From Paracoccaceae bacterium (GTDB taxonomy: Bacteria; Pseudomonadota; Alphaproteobacteria; Rhodobacterales; Rhodobacteraceae), in contig PUNI01000261.1 of NCBI GenBank assembly GCA_003551745.1, forward strand, positions 1-6,337: 6,337 nt of DNA, read 5' to 3'. Positions 1-6,070 of the stretch are shown here, piece by piece; the first letter of the stretch is position 1, and each line of letters starts with the position of its first letter. The translations under genes were made by a program, and so were the position numbers. The notes beneath the pieces are model-generated. The model searched no databases. It saw only the letters and a list, made by a program, of their open reading frames with translations, and was not told where the DNA came from.

Positions 1-643
1 CGGGCAGCGGCCGGGCCATCTCGGCCAGCGCGGCATCGGCGCCGGCGGGCAGCGGCTGTTCGACCATTTCGACTCCGAGGCGCAGCAGATGCGGGGCCAG
101 ATCGGCGTAGACCTCGGCCGTCCAGCCCTCGTTGGCATCCACGATGATGCGTGCGCCCGGCGCGCCGGCCCGCACCGCTTCCAGGCGTGGCATGTCGTCG
201 GGGGTGCCGAGCTTGATCTTCAGCAGCGGCCGCTGCGCGTTGCGGGTGGCGGCCGCGCGCATCTTCTCCGGCGTGTCGAGCGAGAGGGTGAAGGCCGTGA
301 TCTCCGGCCCGGGGCGCGACAGGCCCGCCAGCTCCCACACCCGGCGGCCGCTGCGCTTGGCCTCCCAGTCCCAGAGCGCGCAGTCGACGGCGTTGCGGGC
401 CGCACCGGCGGGCAGGGCGCGCTGCAGGGCGGCCCGGTCGACGGGCAGGGAGAGCGCGGCGATCTGTGCGGTCACGCTGTCGAGCGTCTCGCCGTAGCGG
501 GCATAGGGCACGCATTCGCCGCGCCCGGTCACGCCGTCGGCCGTCACGGTGACGGTGAGCACCTGCGCTTCCGTCCGCGCGCCACGGGAGATGGCGAAAA
601 CCTCGGCGAGGCGGAAGGTCTCGGGCGTGACGGCGATCTGCAT
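1..643 (-). CDS. dgcA: Dipeptide epimerase-like enolase-superfamily protein, probable N-acetyl-D-glutamate racemase DgcA (3' part outside window)
   Basis: I translated this gene by hand from an ATG at 643; 214 codons stay open to the window edge, so the C-terminus is missing. It is a muconate-lactonising/dipeptide-epimerase type member of the enolase superfamily: an N-terminal capping domain (about residues 1-115) followed by the start of the barrel. The catalytic KxK is KIKLG (K142, K144), the first metal ligand is in VDANEGW (D169) and the second is in VEQPLP (E195). The third metal ligand and the opposite catalytic lysine should lie past the edge. The start is 7 bases after the dgcN stop with no clear Shine-Dalgarno, suggesting translational coupling. 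Enzymes of this group are named L-Ala-D/L-Glu epimerases. Those paired with DgcN are described as racemising N-acetyl-D-glutamate to the L form in D-glutamate catabolism. The fold is certain; the substrate is inferred from the neighbour. Confidence 0.9.
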   Translation of the reverse strand, partial: MQIAVTPETFRLAEVFAISRGARTEAQVLTVTVTADGVTGRGECVPYARYGETLDSVTAQIAALSLPVDRAALQRALPAGAARNAVDCALWDWEAKRSGRRVWELAGLSRPGPEITAFTLSLDTPEKMRAAATRNAQRPLLKIKLGTPDDMPRLEAVRAGAPGARIIVDANEGWTAEVYADLAPHLLRLGVEMVEQPLPAGADAALAEMARPLP

Positions 644-650
644 CGACGGC

Positions 651-1655
651 TCAGAGCGCCGCCAGCGCATCAACAAGCCGGCCCGGCCCGTGGCGTACCG
701 GATCGACCGTCGGCAGCCCCATGCGCGCCTCCACCTCGGCGCAATAGGCCTCGGCCTCGGGCTGTGTCATGGCCGCGGTGTTGATCGAGATGCCCACGAC
801 CCGGCACGCGGGGTTGGCCACACGGGCCAGCTGCAAGCCCAGATCGCGCAGCGCCTCCAGCGTCGGCAGCGGATAGTCGGGCAGGCCGCGCATGTGCGGC
901 CGGGTGGGCTCGTGGCAGAGGATCAGCGCGTCGGGCTGTCCCCCATGGATCAGCGCCAGCGTGACCCCGGAATAGGAGACGTGGAAGAGCGAGCCCTGCC
1001 CCTCGATCAGATCCCAGTGGTTGGGATCGTTGTCGGGGGTCAGCCACTCGATGGAGCCCGCCATGAAGTCGGCGATCACCGCGTCGAGGGGCACGCCATC
1101 GCCGGTGATCAGGATGCCGGTCTGGCCGGTGGCGCGGAAATCGGCGTTCAGGCCGCGCTCGCGCATGACCCGCTCCATGGCGATGGCGGTGTACATCTTG
1201 CCGACGGAGCAATCCGTACCGATCGCGAGCATCCGCTTGCCGCTGCGCTTCACACCGTTGGCGATGGGGTATTTCACCGAAGGCACCCGCACGTCGTGCA
1301 GCGTCCGGCCGGTGGCGCGGGCGACCGCGGCGAGGTCCTCCTCGTCGCGCAGCAGGTTGTGCAGCCCGGAGGCGAGGTCGAAGCCCTCCTCGAGCGCCTG
1401 CACCAGCACCTTCTTCCAGGCCTGCGAGATCACGCCGCCCCGATTGGCAACGCCGATCACCACGGTCTTCGCCCCGGCCGCCTTCGCCTCGGCCAGAGAC
1501 ATGTCGGGCAGCCCCAGATCGGCGCGGCAGCCCTCGAGCCGGATCTGGCCGAGGGCGAATTCCGGACGCCAGTCGCGGATGCCCTGGGCCACCTTGGCGG
1601 CAAGCTGGTCCGGCGCATCGCCGAGAAAGAGAAGATAAGGCGTGGCGATCGACAT
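651..1655 (-). CDS. dgcN: DUF1611 P-loop protein, probable D-glutamate N-acetyltransferase DgcN
   Basis: The 334-residue protein begins MSIATPYLLFLGD. It has a Rossmann-like N-terminal part (about 1-125, with VVIGVANRGG near 65-74) and a C-terminal P-loop domain with the Walker-A-like GTDCSVGKMYT at 146-156. Further conserved-looking blocks are RATGQTGILI (174-183), IEGQGSLFHVSYSG (217-230) and LCHEPTRPHMRG (246-257). This is the DUF1611 layout. Members next to an epimerase are named DgcN and acetylate D-glutamate with acetyl-CoA, handing N-acetyl-D-glutamate to DgcA; dgcA follows by 7 bases, which fits one operon. I chose the ATG at 1655 because GGAG lies 7 bases upstream and the protein starts in the family's first strand. 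An in-frame ATG at 1697 would add 14 Pro/Arg/Ala-rich residues of no evident fold. Cytoplasmic: no signal or membrane segment. The acetyltransferase role is transferred from the family, not read from catalytic residues. Confidence 0.9.
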   Translation of the reverse strand: MSIATPYLLFLGDAPDQLAAKVAQGIRDWRPEFALGQIRLEGCRADLGLPDMSLAEAKAAGAKTVVIGVANRGGVISQAWKKVLVQALEEGFDLASGLHNLLRDEEDLAAVARATGRTLHDVRVPSVKYPIANGVKRSGKRMLAIGTDCSVGKMYTAIAMERVMRERGLNADFRATGQTGILITGDGVPLDAVIADFMAGSIEWLTPDNDPNHWDLIEGQGSLFHVSYSGVTLALIHGGQPDALILCHEPTRPHMRGLPDYPLPTLEALRDLGLQLARVANPACRVVGISINTAAMTQPEAEAYCAEVEARMGLPTVDPVRHGPGRLVDALAAL

Positions 1656-1687
1656 GGGCGGTCTCCGGGGCGCTGGTGCGGACGAGC

Positions 1688-1735
1688 CTCCGCGCAACTC
1701 CGCGCAAGGTGCTGGAAATCGCGCGCCCCGCGCAA
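1688..1735. repeat. Tandem 10-base repeat plus third partial copy upstream of dgcN
   Basis: CTCCGCGCAA occurs twice with no gap (1688-1697 and 1698-1707), and its 3' eight bases CCGCGCAA recur at 1728-1735. Read on the dgcN strand the unit is TTGCGCGGAG. The copies lie 33-80 bases upstream of the dgcN start, and the first two are one helical turn apart. They could be binding sites for a regulator or a chance product of GC-rich DNA. I see no clear -10 hexamer in this gap. Confidence 0.5.
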
Positions 1736-1757
1736 GCCATCTCGCGCAGAAACCAGG

Positions 1758-1772
1758 GCCCGCGGGGCGGGC
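1758..1772 (-). terminator. GC-rich hairpin downstream of the GyrI-like gene, weak terminator candidate
   Basis: A perfect 6-base stem with a 3-base loop (GCCCGC, CCC, GCGGGC on the minus strand) starts about 40 bases after the GyrI-like stop codon. It is followed by CCTGGTTTC, so only three T residues are present. It could attenuate transcription between the GyrI-like gene and dgcN, but it lacks a proper T tract. Confidence 0.25.
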
Positions 1773-1811
1773 GGCGCAGGATTCTCCCGAGCCTGCGCGG
1801 AATCGGGCAGA

Positions 1812-2276
1812 TCAGGCGAGCGAGGCGTAAAGCTCGGTGCGCAGGGCCTCCGGCGGGGTGTTCGAGGGATCGTTGAGATAGATCTCGAAGGCCGGCGCCA
1901 GACCGGGGCGTTCGCCGGCCTCGGCCATCCAGGGGCCGTAGAGATACCCCCAGGCCTCGTGCAGCCGCTCGTAGGGGCCGGTCAGCTCCAGCACCGCATA
2001 GCGGCCGGCGTCGAGGCTGCGCTCTTCCAGCCCTGCGGGGCAGGCGTGGTCATCGGGAAAGACCACGCCGGCAAAGCTCTGCAACTCGGCCGGCGGGGTC
2101 GAGTCGGGGTCGGAATAGGCCACCATAACGCCGGGCCCGACGCGCCCGGCAGCGCCGGCATCGACCAGCGTCTGCCAGACGCGCTGGAACACCGGCCCGA
2201 CCTCTGGATAGGGGCCGGTGTGGGACAGCCCGACGATGCGGCGGGCGGCTTCTTCGCGGATCGACACGGCGTGCAT
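1812..2276 (-). CDS. GyrI-like (SHS2-fold, AraC effector-binding type) small-molecule-binding domain protein
   Basis: The 154-residue protein consists only of a GyrI-like domain, with no DNA-binding region attached. Its two-fold internal repeat is visible: GLSHTGPY at 16-23 and LELTGPYERLHEAW at 96-109, each opening one SHS2 half. The family's C-terminal signature EIYLNDPSNTPPEALRTELY is at 131-150. The stand-alone length matches SbmC/GyrI-type proteins. The E. coli member inhibits DNA gyrase, while others bind or hydrolyse hydrophobic small molecules; the sequence does not say which applies here. The ATG at 2276 has AGGAG 7 bases upstream. The frame stays open far upstream, but that part lies antisense to accA and is not credible coding. 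It is cytoplasmic, reads in the same direction as dgcN-dgcA 156 bases downstream, and is divergent from accA. Confidence 0.88.
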   Translation of the reverse strand: MHAVSIREEAARRIVGLSHTGPYPEVGPVFQRVWQTLVDAGAAGRVGPGVMVAYSDPDSTPPAELQSFAGVVFPDDHACPAGLEERSLDAGRYAVLELTGPYERLHEAWGYLYGPWMAEAGERPGLAPAFEIYLNDPSNTPPEALRTELYASLA

Positions 2277-2302
2277 CTGATGGCTCCTGTCACGTCGCGG
2301 CG

Positions 2303-2356
2303 ATGCTAGCACATTTGCCTGCGCCGATTGCAAAGAACCGGTGGCGCCGTCATATA
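2303..2356. promoter_or_regulatory. Possible divergent promoters for accA and the GyrI-like gene
   Basis: The only 108 bases between the two divergent genes contain TTGCAA at 2328-2333, which is its own reverse complement and so reads as a -35-like hexamer both ways. For accA, CATATA (2351-2356) follows at 17 bases as a poor -10, giving a leader of roughly 20 bases. For the minus strand, an extended -10-like TGCTAGCAT ends at about 2303. Matches to the sigma-70 consensus are partial and the minus spacing (about 19) is long. Confidence 0.3.
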
Positions 2357-2384
2357 CGCCGGCACCGTCGGGGGTGAGGGCAGG

Positions 2385-3344
2385 ATGAACTATCTCGACT
2401 TCGAAAAGCCTCTGGCCGAGATCGAGGGCAAGGCCGAGGAGCTGCGCGCGATGGCGCGCGCCAACCCGGAGATGGATATCGGAAAGGAGGCCGCCGCGCT
2501 CGACCGCAAGGCCGAGGCGATGCTGCGCGACCTCTACAAATCGCTCAGCCCCTGGCAGAAGACGCTGGTCGCACGGCACCCGGACCGGCCGCATTGCAAG
2601 GATTACATCGAGGCGCTGTTCGGCGAGTGGATGCCGCTGGCCGGCGACCGCAACTTCGCCGACGACCAGGCGATCATGGGCGGGCTGGCGCGGTTCGAGG
2701 ACCGGGCCGTGGTGGTCATCGGCCAGGAGAAAGGCCACGACACCAAGAGCCGCATCGAGCGCAATTTCGGCATGGCCCGCCCCGAGGGCTATCGCAAGGC
2801 GATCCGGCTGATGGATCTCGCCCATCGCTTCGGCCTTCCGGTGATCACCCTCGTGGACACGCCGGGCGCCTATCCCGGAAAGGGCGCCGAGGAGCGCGGG
2901 CAGGCCGAAGCGATCGCCCGCAGCACCCAGAAATGCCTCGAGATAGGGGTGCCGCTGGTGGCGGTGGTGATCGGCGAGGGCGGTTCGGGCGGGGCGGTCG
3001 CGTTGGCGACGGCGAATCGCGTGGCGATGCTGGAGCACTCCGTCTACTCGGTGATCTCGCCGGAGGGCTGCGCCTCGATCCTGTGGAAGGATGCCGAGAA
3101 GATGCGCGAGGCGGCCGAGGCCCTGCGGCTCACGGCGCAGGACCTGTCGCGGCTGGGGGTGATCGACCGGGTCGTCGCCGAGCCGGTGGGCGGGGCGCAG
3201 CGCGACCGCCCGGCCGCGATCGCCGCCGTGGGGGCCGCGATCGCGGCCATGCTGGGCGAGCTCGCCGGCCGCAAGCCTCAGGCCCTGGTCGCCGACCGGC
3301 GGCGCAAGTTCCTGCAGATGGGCGCGAAGGGGCTCGCCGCCTGA
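2385..3344 (+). CDS. accA: Acetyl-CoA carboxylase carboxyltransferase subunit alpha
   Basis: AccA pairs with AccD to move the carboxyl group from carboxybiotin on AccB to acetyl-CoA, making malonyl-CoA, the first committed step of fatty acid synthesis, in the cytoplasm. The protein is 319 residues, the usual length. It shows the N-terminal helical region [24 protein letters not shown] (113-120), [10 protein letters not shown] (156-165), the oxyanion-hole loop GEGGSGG (197-203) and [15 protein letters not shown] (222-236), ending in the typical helical tail. All expected blocks are present, so it looks functional. The ATG at 2385 has GAGGG 4 bases upstream; an in-frame ATG at 2328 would add 19 residues with no family match and overlaps the likely promoter. 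The gene stands alone on the plus strand, apart from accD or accBC, as is common. Its stop codon is 7 bases from that of the convergent flavoprotein gene. Confidence 0.98.
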   Translation: MNYLDFEKPLAEIEGKAEELRAMARANPEMDIGKEAAALDRKAEAMLRDLYKSLSPWQKTLVARHPDRPHCKDYIEALFGEWMPLAGDRNFADDQAIMGGLARFEDRAVVVIGQEKGHDTKSRIERNFGMARPEGYRKAIRLMDLAHRFGLPVITLVDTPGAYPGKGAEERGQAEAIARSTQKCLEIGVPLVAVVIGEGGSGGAVALATANRVAMLEHSVYSVISPEGCASILWKDAEKMREAAEALRLTAQDLSRLGVIDRVVAEPVGGAQRDRPAAIAAVGAAIAAMLGELAGRKPQALVADRRRKFLQMGAKGLAA

Positions 3345-3351
3345 TGCGCGG

Positions 3352-3954
3352 CTACCACATGCTGCGGGCCGCCCGATCCGGCCAGGCGGTGTCGTAGGCT
3401 TCGGCATCGAAGTTGCCGGCCGTCGCTTCCCGCAGCATCTCGCCGGGCGTCGGCAATCCGGGCGGCTCCAGCTCCTGCCAGAGACCGGCGCGCATCACTG
3501 CACGCGCGCATTGGAAGTAGACTTCGGCGATATCGATGACGACGACCGTCGTCGGGGTGACCTCGCCGCGACGGAAGAATGCCCGTATCTCGGGGTCCGC
3601 GCTCAGCCGTGCCTGGCCATTCACCCGAAGGACGCTTGCCGAACCCGTGACCAGAAACATCAGCGAGACACGCCCGTCAGCGACGATGTTGCGCAGCGAG
3701 TCGATGCGGTTGTTGCCCCGCCAGTCGGGCAGCCACAGCCTGCGGTCGTCGGACACATGCACCACGGGGCCGTCATCGCCGCGCGGGCTGGCGTCGGTGC
3801 CCTCCGGCCCCACCGTCGCGAGAACGCAGAACCGACTGGCCGCAACCCATTGGCGGTAGGCCGGCGTCAGGCGCGGGGTGACCTTGAGCACCGACGCTTC
3901 GGTGGGCGTTCCATAGAGTTGCGCGAGGTCGTCGAGCGTCTCGATGAAGGTCAT
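3352..3954 (-). CDS. PPOX-type FMN-dependent flavoprotein (pyridoxamine 5'-phosphate oxidase family, DR_2398/MSMEG_1061-like)
   Basis: This 200-residue protein belongs to the pyridoxamine 5'-phosphate oxidase-like split-barrel family. After a helical lead (1-35) come the first barrel strand and substrate-side loop, RFCVLATVGPEGTDASPRGD (41-60). Next are the FMN-binding-like segment LWLPDWRGNNRIDSLRNI (73-90) and strands VSLMFLVTG and LRVNGQARL (96-117). The spacing resembles the DR_2398/MSMEG_1061 group of probable FMN enzymes, whose substrates are unknown; it is not the vitamin B6 enzyme PdxH. The tail (about 160-200) is acidic and helical. The ATG at 3954 overlaps the plsC stop as ATGA, so the two are almost certainly co-translated. 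No signal peptide or membrane segment is present. Family confidence is high, the reaction unknown. Confidence 0.9.
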   Translation of the reverse strand: MTFIETLDDLAQLYGTPTEASVLKVTPRLTPAYRQWVAASRFCVLATVGPEGTDASPRGDDGPVVHVSDDRRLWLPDWRGNNRIDSLRNIVADGRVSLMFLVTGSASVLRVNGQARLSADPEIRAFFRRGEVTPTTVVVIDIAEVYFQCARAVMRAGLWQELEPPGLPTPGEMLREATAGNFDAEAYDTAWPDRAARSMW

Positions 3955-4697
3955 CGTCCAAACTCCCGCGTCCCGAAGCCGGCTTCGCCCATAAGCCGGT
4001 TGGAGGCTGTCTCGATCTCCGTCTCCAGCCGCTCCATGAAGCCGCGCACGGCAAGTCCGGGCGGGATTTCCGGCAGGAACTCCATCACCGCAAGCCCGGG
4101 CTTCCGATAGAGGCTGTGCCGCGCCCAGAAGACGCCGACATTGCCCGCGACCGGCACACAGGGCTGACCAAGTGCCTCGTAGAGAACGCCGCTGCCGATC
4201 TTGTAGGGCAGATGCGCACCCGGAGCCACGCGCGTGCCCTGCGGGTAGATCACCAGCTGTCCGGCCGGGCCGTCGCCGGCCGTGGCGGCGGCGACCATCT
4301 CGCGGATCGCCTGTCCCTTCTTGCCGCGGTCGACCGAGACACAGCCGATCCGCCGCGCATACCAGCCCAGGATCGGCGCGCGTTCGAGCTCCTTCTTCAT
4401 CACGAACCGCGCCTGCGGCAACACGCTGAGCAGAATGATGATGTCGAAGAAGCTCTGGTGCTTGGCGGCGACCAGAACGGCGCCGTCCGGCACCACACCG
4501 CGCACCTGCGAGTGCAGCCCGACCACGGCCCGGGCCAGCCAGCGGATGAAGTTGCACCAGATCCGGATACCGACGACGGCGCCGCGACGGTCGAGGGCCG
4601 CCCAAGGCGTGAACACCAGCGCGAACAGCGCCATGGAAAGATACATCAGGCCGATGAAGAGCGCCGAGCGCAGGTATTGCAGGACGGTTGCGATCAA
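3951..4697 (-). CDS. plsC: 1-acyl-sn-glycerol-3-phosphate acyltransferase (PlsC/LPLAT family)
   Basis: The enzyme acylates lysophosphatidic acid at sn-2 to give phosphatidic acid at the inner membrane. With a TTG start the protein is 248 residues: an N-terminal membrane segment (about 9-31), the catalytic HxxxxD block KHQSFFD (H80, D85), VMKKELERAPILGWYARRIG (99-118), DRGKKG (123-128), the acyl-acceptor motif YPQGTR (151-156, in the place of the more usual EGTR) and CVPVAGNVG (180-188). No ATG exists in this frame between 4841 and the first membrane segment. The TTG at 4697 is chosen because it puts the start where family members begin, a few residues before the membrane helix. GGAGG lies 12 bases upstream, further than ideal. 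The TTG overlaps the stop of a tiny upstream frame (TTGA), pointing to coupling. The 3' end overlaps the flavoprotein start by 4 bases. Confidence 0.93.
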   Translation of the reverse strand: MIATVLQYLRSALFIGLMYLSMALFALVFTPWAALDRRGAVVGIRIWCNFIRWLARAVVGLHSQVRGVVPDGAVLVAAKHQSFFDIIILLSVLPQARFVMKKELERAPILGWYARRIGCVSVDRGKKGQAIREMVAAATAGDGPAGQLVIYPQGTRVAPGAHLPYKIGSGVLYEALGQPCVPVAGNVGVFWARHSLYRKPGLAVMEFLPEIPPGLAVRGFMERLETEIETASNRLMGEAGFGTREFGR

Positions 4698-4732
4698 GGC
4701 GCGTTCCCGCCTCCGGCGATGGCCTCGTCCAT
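4694..4732 (-). CDS. Possible 12-codon leader frame coupled to plsC
   Basis: The frame encodes MDEAIAGGGNAP and its TGA overlaps the TTG start of plsC (TTGA). AGAGGGG lies 4 bases before its ATG, a better Shine-Dalgarno than plsC has. An in-frame ATG at 4759 would give a 21-residue version starting MTEQGKRGI, but it would sit almost at the predicted transcription start. I recognise no family. It may be a coupling leader that delivers ribosomes to the weak TTG start, the relic of the end of a lost upstream gene, or a chance frame. Confidence 0.35.
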   Translation of the reverse strand: MDEAIAGGGNAP

Positions 4733-4767
4733 GATGCCCCTCTTTCCCTGTTCCGTCATTTCCGCAC

Positions 4768-4797
4768 GCTATAGCTGCGCGATGCGAGCCTCGGCAA
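4768..4797 (-). promoter_or_regulatory. Candidate promoter for the plsC-flavoprotein operon
   Basis: On the minus strand TTGCCG (4797-4792) and TATAGC (4773-4768) are 18 bases apart, a fair sigma-70-like pair. Transcription would begin around 4761, giving a leader of about 65 bases to the plsC TTG that spans the tiny upstream frame. A plus-strand counterpart for the zinc-ribbon gene (TTGGAC at 4811 followed by GATAGA at 4832) is too weak to call separately. Confidence 0.4.
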
Positions 4798-4909
4798 CCA
4801 GACGTTAGTATTGGACTGGCAGGGTCGGCCTGATAGACCAATGAAACCGGGGGGCCGCAGCTACCCGCGGCCTTTGCCCAACGACGTCGTCCGGCCCGGC
4901 AGGAGCCTC

Positions 4910-5815
4910 ATGCGCATCATCTGTCCGAACTGCGAAGCCCATTACGAAATCGAGGCGGAGGCGATTCCGCCCGGAGGGCGCGACGTTCAGTGCTCGGCCT
5001 GCGGGCACAACTGGTTCCAGAGCCCGGAGCAGGCAGGCTCCGGCCTGCCGCCGCAGGATTACGACGACCTGCCCGAAGACATCGCCGCAACCGAGGAGGC
5101 CGATGCGCCGGAACTCGACGAGGCGGAGCCGCGTCCGAGCCTCGATCCGGCCCTGCGCGCCTTCCTCCGCGAGGAGGCCGAACGCGAAGCCGCGGCCCGG
5201 CGCGACGAGGCGCAGGGCGCGGCGCCGGCAACCATGGTGGCCGAGGTGGCCGCGCCGGAGCGCGAGGTGGGCAGCCCCGAACCGGACGTCGCGGTGCCCC
5301 TCGAGCAGCCGGCCGCGGGCGGCTCCGAACACGAGGCTGCCGATGAGCTGCGCTTCCGGACGCCGCTCGGGGAGGCCGCGACGGCGCCGCAGGAGCGGAA
5401 ACCCGTGCCGGCCGACCGCGAGGCCGAAACGCCGGAGACGGAGCCATCCCCCACGTCGATGTCGTCGCGGGCCGAGCCCGGCGACGGCGAAGAGGCGCCG
5501 CTCCCGATCGCCGCACGAACAGCTGCGCCGGACGCGGTCGCGCAGCCTGCACTCGAGACGAGCCCCGCGTCCGCTGGGCCCGAACTCACGCTCGACGACG
5601 AGGTCGCCCGGCGCCGGGGGTTCCGGATGGGCTTCATCGGGATGCTGCTCATCGCCGGCGGGGCGCTCTGGCTTTTTGTCTACGGTCGCGGGCTGCCCGA
5701 TCCGGGCCCGTTCCTCGGCGGGTATGTCGAGACGATGGAAGCGGGACGCGTGGTTCTGGTCGAGCGCCTGGATGGCGCCGTCGATTCGTTGGTGCGCCTG
5801 ACGATCGGAGACTGA
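4910..5815 (+). CDS. Zinc-ribbon (MJ0042-type) single-pass membrane protein of unknown function
   Basis: This 301-residue protein starts MRIICPNCEAHYEI and carries two CxxC knuckles (C5/C8 and C28/C31), the MJ0042-type zinc-ribbon layout. Residues 37 to about 235 form a low-complexity linker rich in Ala, Pro, Glu and Arg with strong net negative charge, probably disordered. One membrane helix follows (about 241-259, MGFIGMLLIAGGALWLFVYG), then a tail of about 40 residues ending VDSLVRLTIGD. The RR before the helix suggests a cytoplasmic ribbon and linker with a short periplasmic tail. The ATG at 4910 has AGGAG 4 bases upstream and places the ribbon at the very N-terminus as in the family; an in-frame ATG at 4811 would add 33 unrelated residues. 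It is divergent from plsC. I recall relatives in alphaproteobacteria lying near ftsE/ftsX, which are not in this window. No function is known to me. Confidence 0.88.
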   Translation: MRIICPNCEAHYEIEAEAIPPGGRDVQCSACGHNWFQSPEQAGSGLPPQDYDDLPEDIAATEEADAPELDEAEPRPSLDPALRAFLREEAEREAAARRDEAQGAAPATMVAEVAAPEREVGSPEPDVAVPLEQPAAGGSEHEAADELRFRTPLGEAATAPQERKPVPADREAETPETEPSPTSMSSRAEPGDGEEAPLPIAARTAAPDAVAQPALETSPASAGPELTLDDEVARRRGFRMGFIGMLLIAGGALWLFVYGRGLPDPGPFLGGYVETMEAGRVVLVERLDGAVDSLVRLTIGD

Positions 5816-5980
5816 ACCGGCGAACCGCTCACGCCGACAAGCTCGTTCGTGAAATGTACCGCCTCAGGCACGCGGTGCCCGCCTTCTAGGGTGTGGCCAG
5901 TCTCGCGCCGCTCGGCCCGGCGAGCCCTCGGCTGCGACGCTTCGCTTCCTCGGCCTCCGAAACGACGCGCGATGGCCGTT

Positions 5981-6006
5981 GCCATTGGCGCAGGCCATCG
6001 GCGCAG
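5981..6006. repeat. 13-base tandem repeat with one mismatch
   Basis: GCCATTGGCGCAG (5981-5993) is followed directly by GCCATCGGCGCAG (5994-6006), twelve of thirteen bases identical. It lies in the non-coding gap before the DUF4175 gene and has no evident role. Confidence 0.6.
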
Positions 6007-6032
6007 TGGCGGGGTCCGATGGACTCAGGTTC

Positions 6033-6070
6033 CACGGAGTGAAGCCCCTCGCAGGGAATGCGAGCCCGTG
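6033..6070. repeat. Nested inverted repeat
   Basis: The inner stem is a perfect 6-base pair set, CTCGCA (6048-6053) with TGCGAG (6059-6064), around the loop GGGAA. An outer stem pairs CACGG (6033-6037) with CCGTG (6066-6070), leaving a 10-base bulge on one side and one base on the other. It could fold in RNA of either strand. No T tract follows, so it does not look like an intrinsic terminator; a small RNA, a protein-binding site or a dispersed palindromic repeat are alternatives. Confidence 0.45.

Noticed and set aside
549..2309. A 586-codon open frame on the plus strand
   Set aside because: It lies opposite dgcA, dgcN and the GyrI-like gene, all with clear family motifs. Its translation is His/Gly/Arg/Ala-rich with no recognisable domain, as expected for an antisense shadow in high-GC DNA.
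2277..3407. N-terminal extension of the GyrI-like frame to 531 residues
   Set aside because: The added residues are antisense to accA and low-complexity. A good AGGAG sits just before the ATG at 2276, and the family domain starts there.
4698..4841. Upstream extension of plsC to the ATG at 4841
   Set aside because: The extra 48 residues are Arg/His/Gly-rich with no family match and would run across the likely promoter. Family members begin close to the first membrane helix, at the TTG.
5818..5836. Hairpin just after the zinc-ribbon stop as terminator
   Set aside because: It has only a 5-base stem with a 9-base loop and no T tract.
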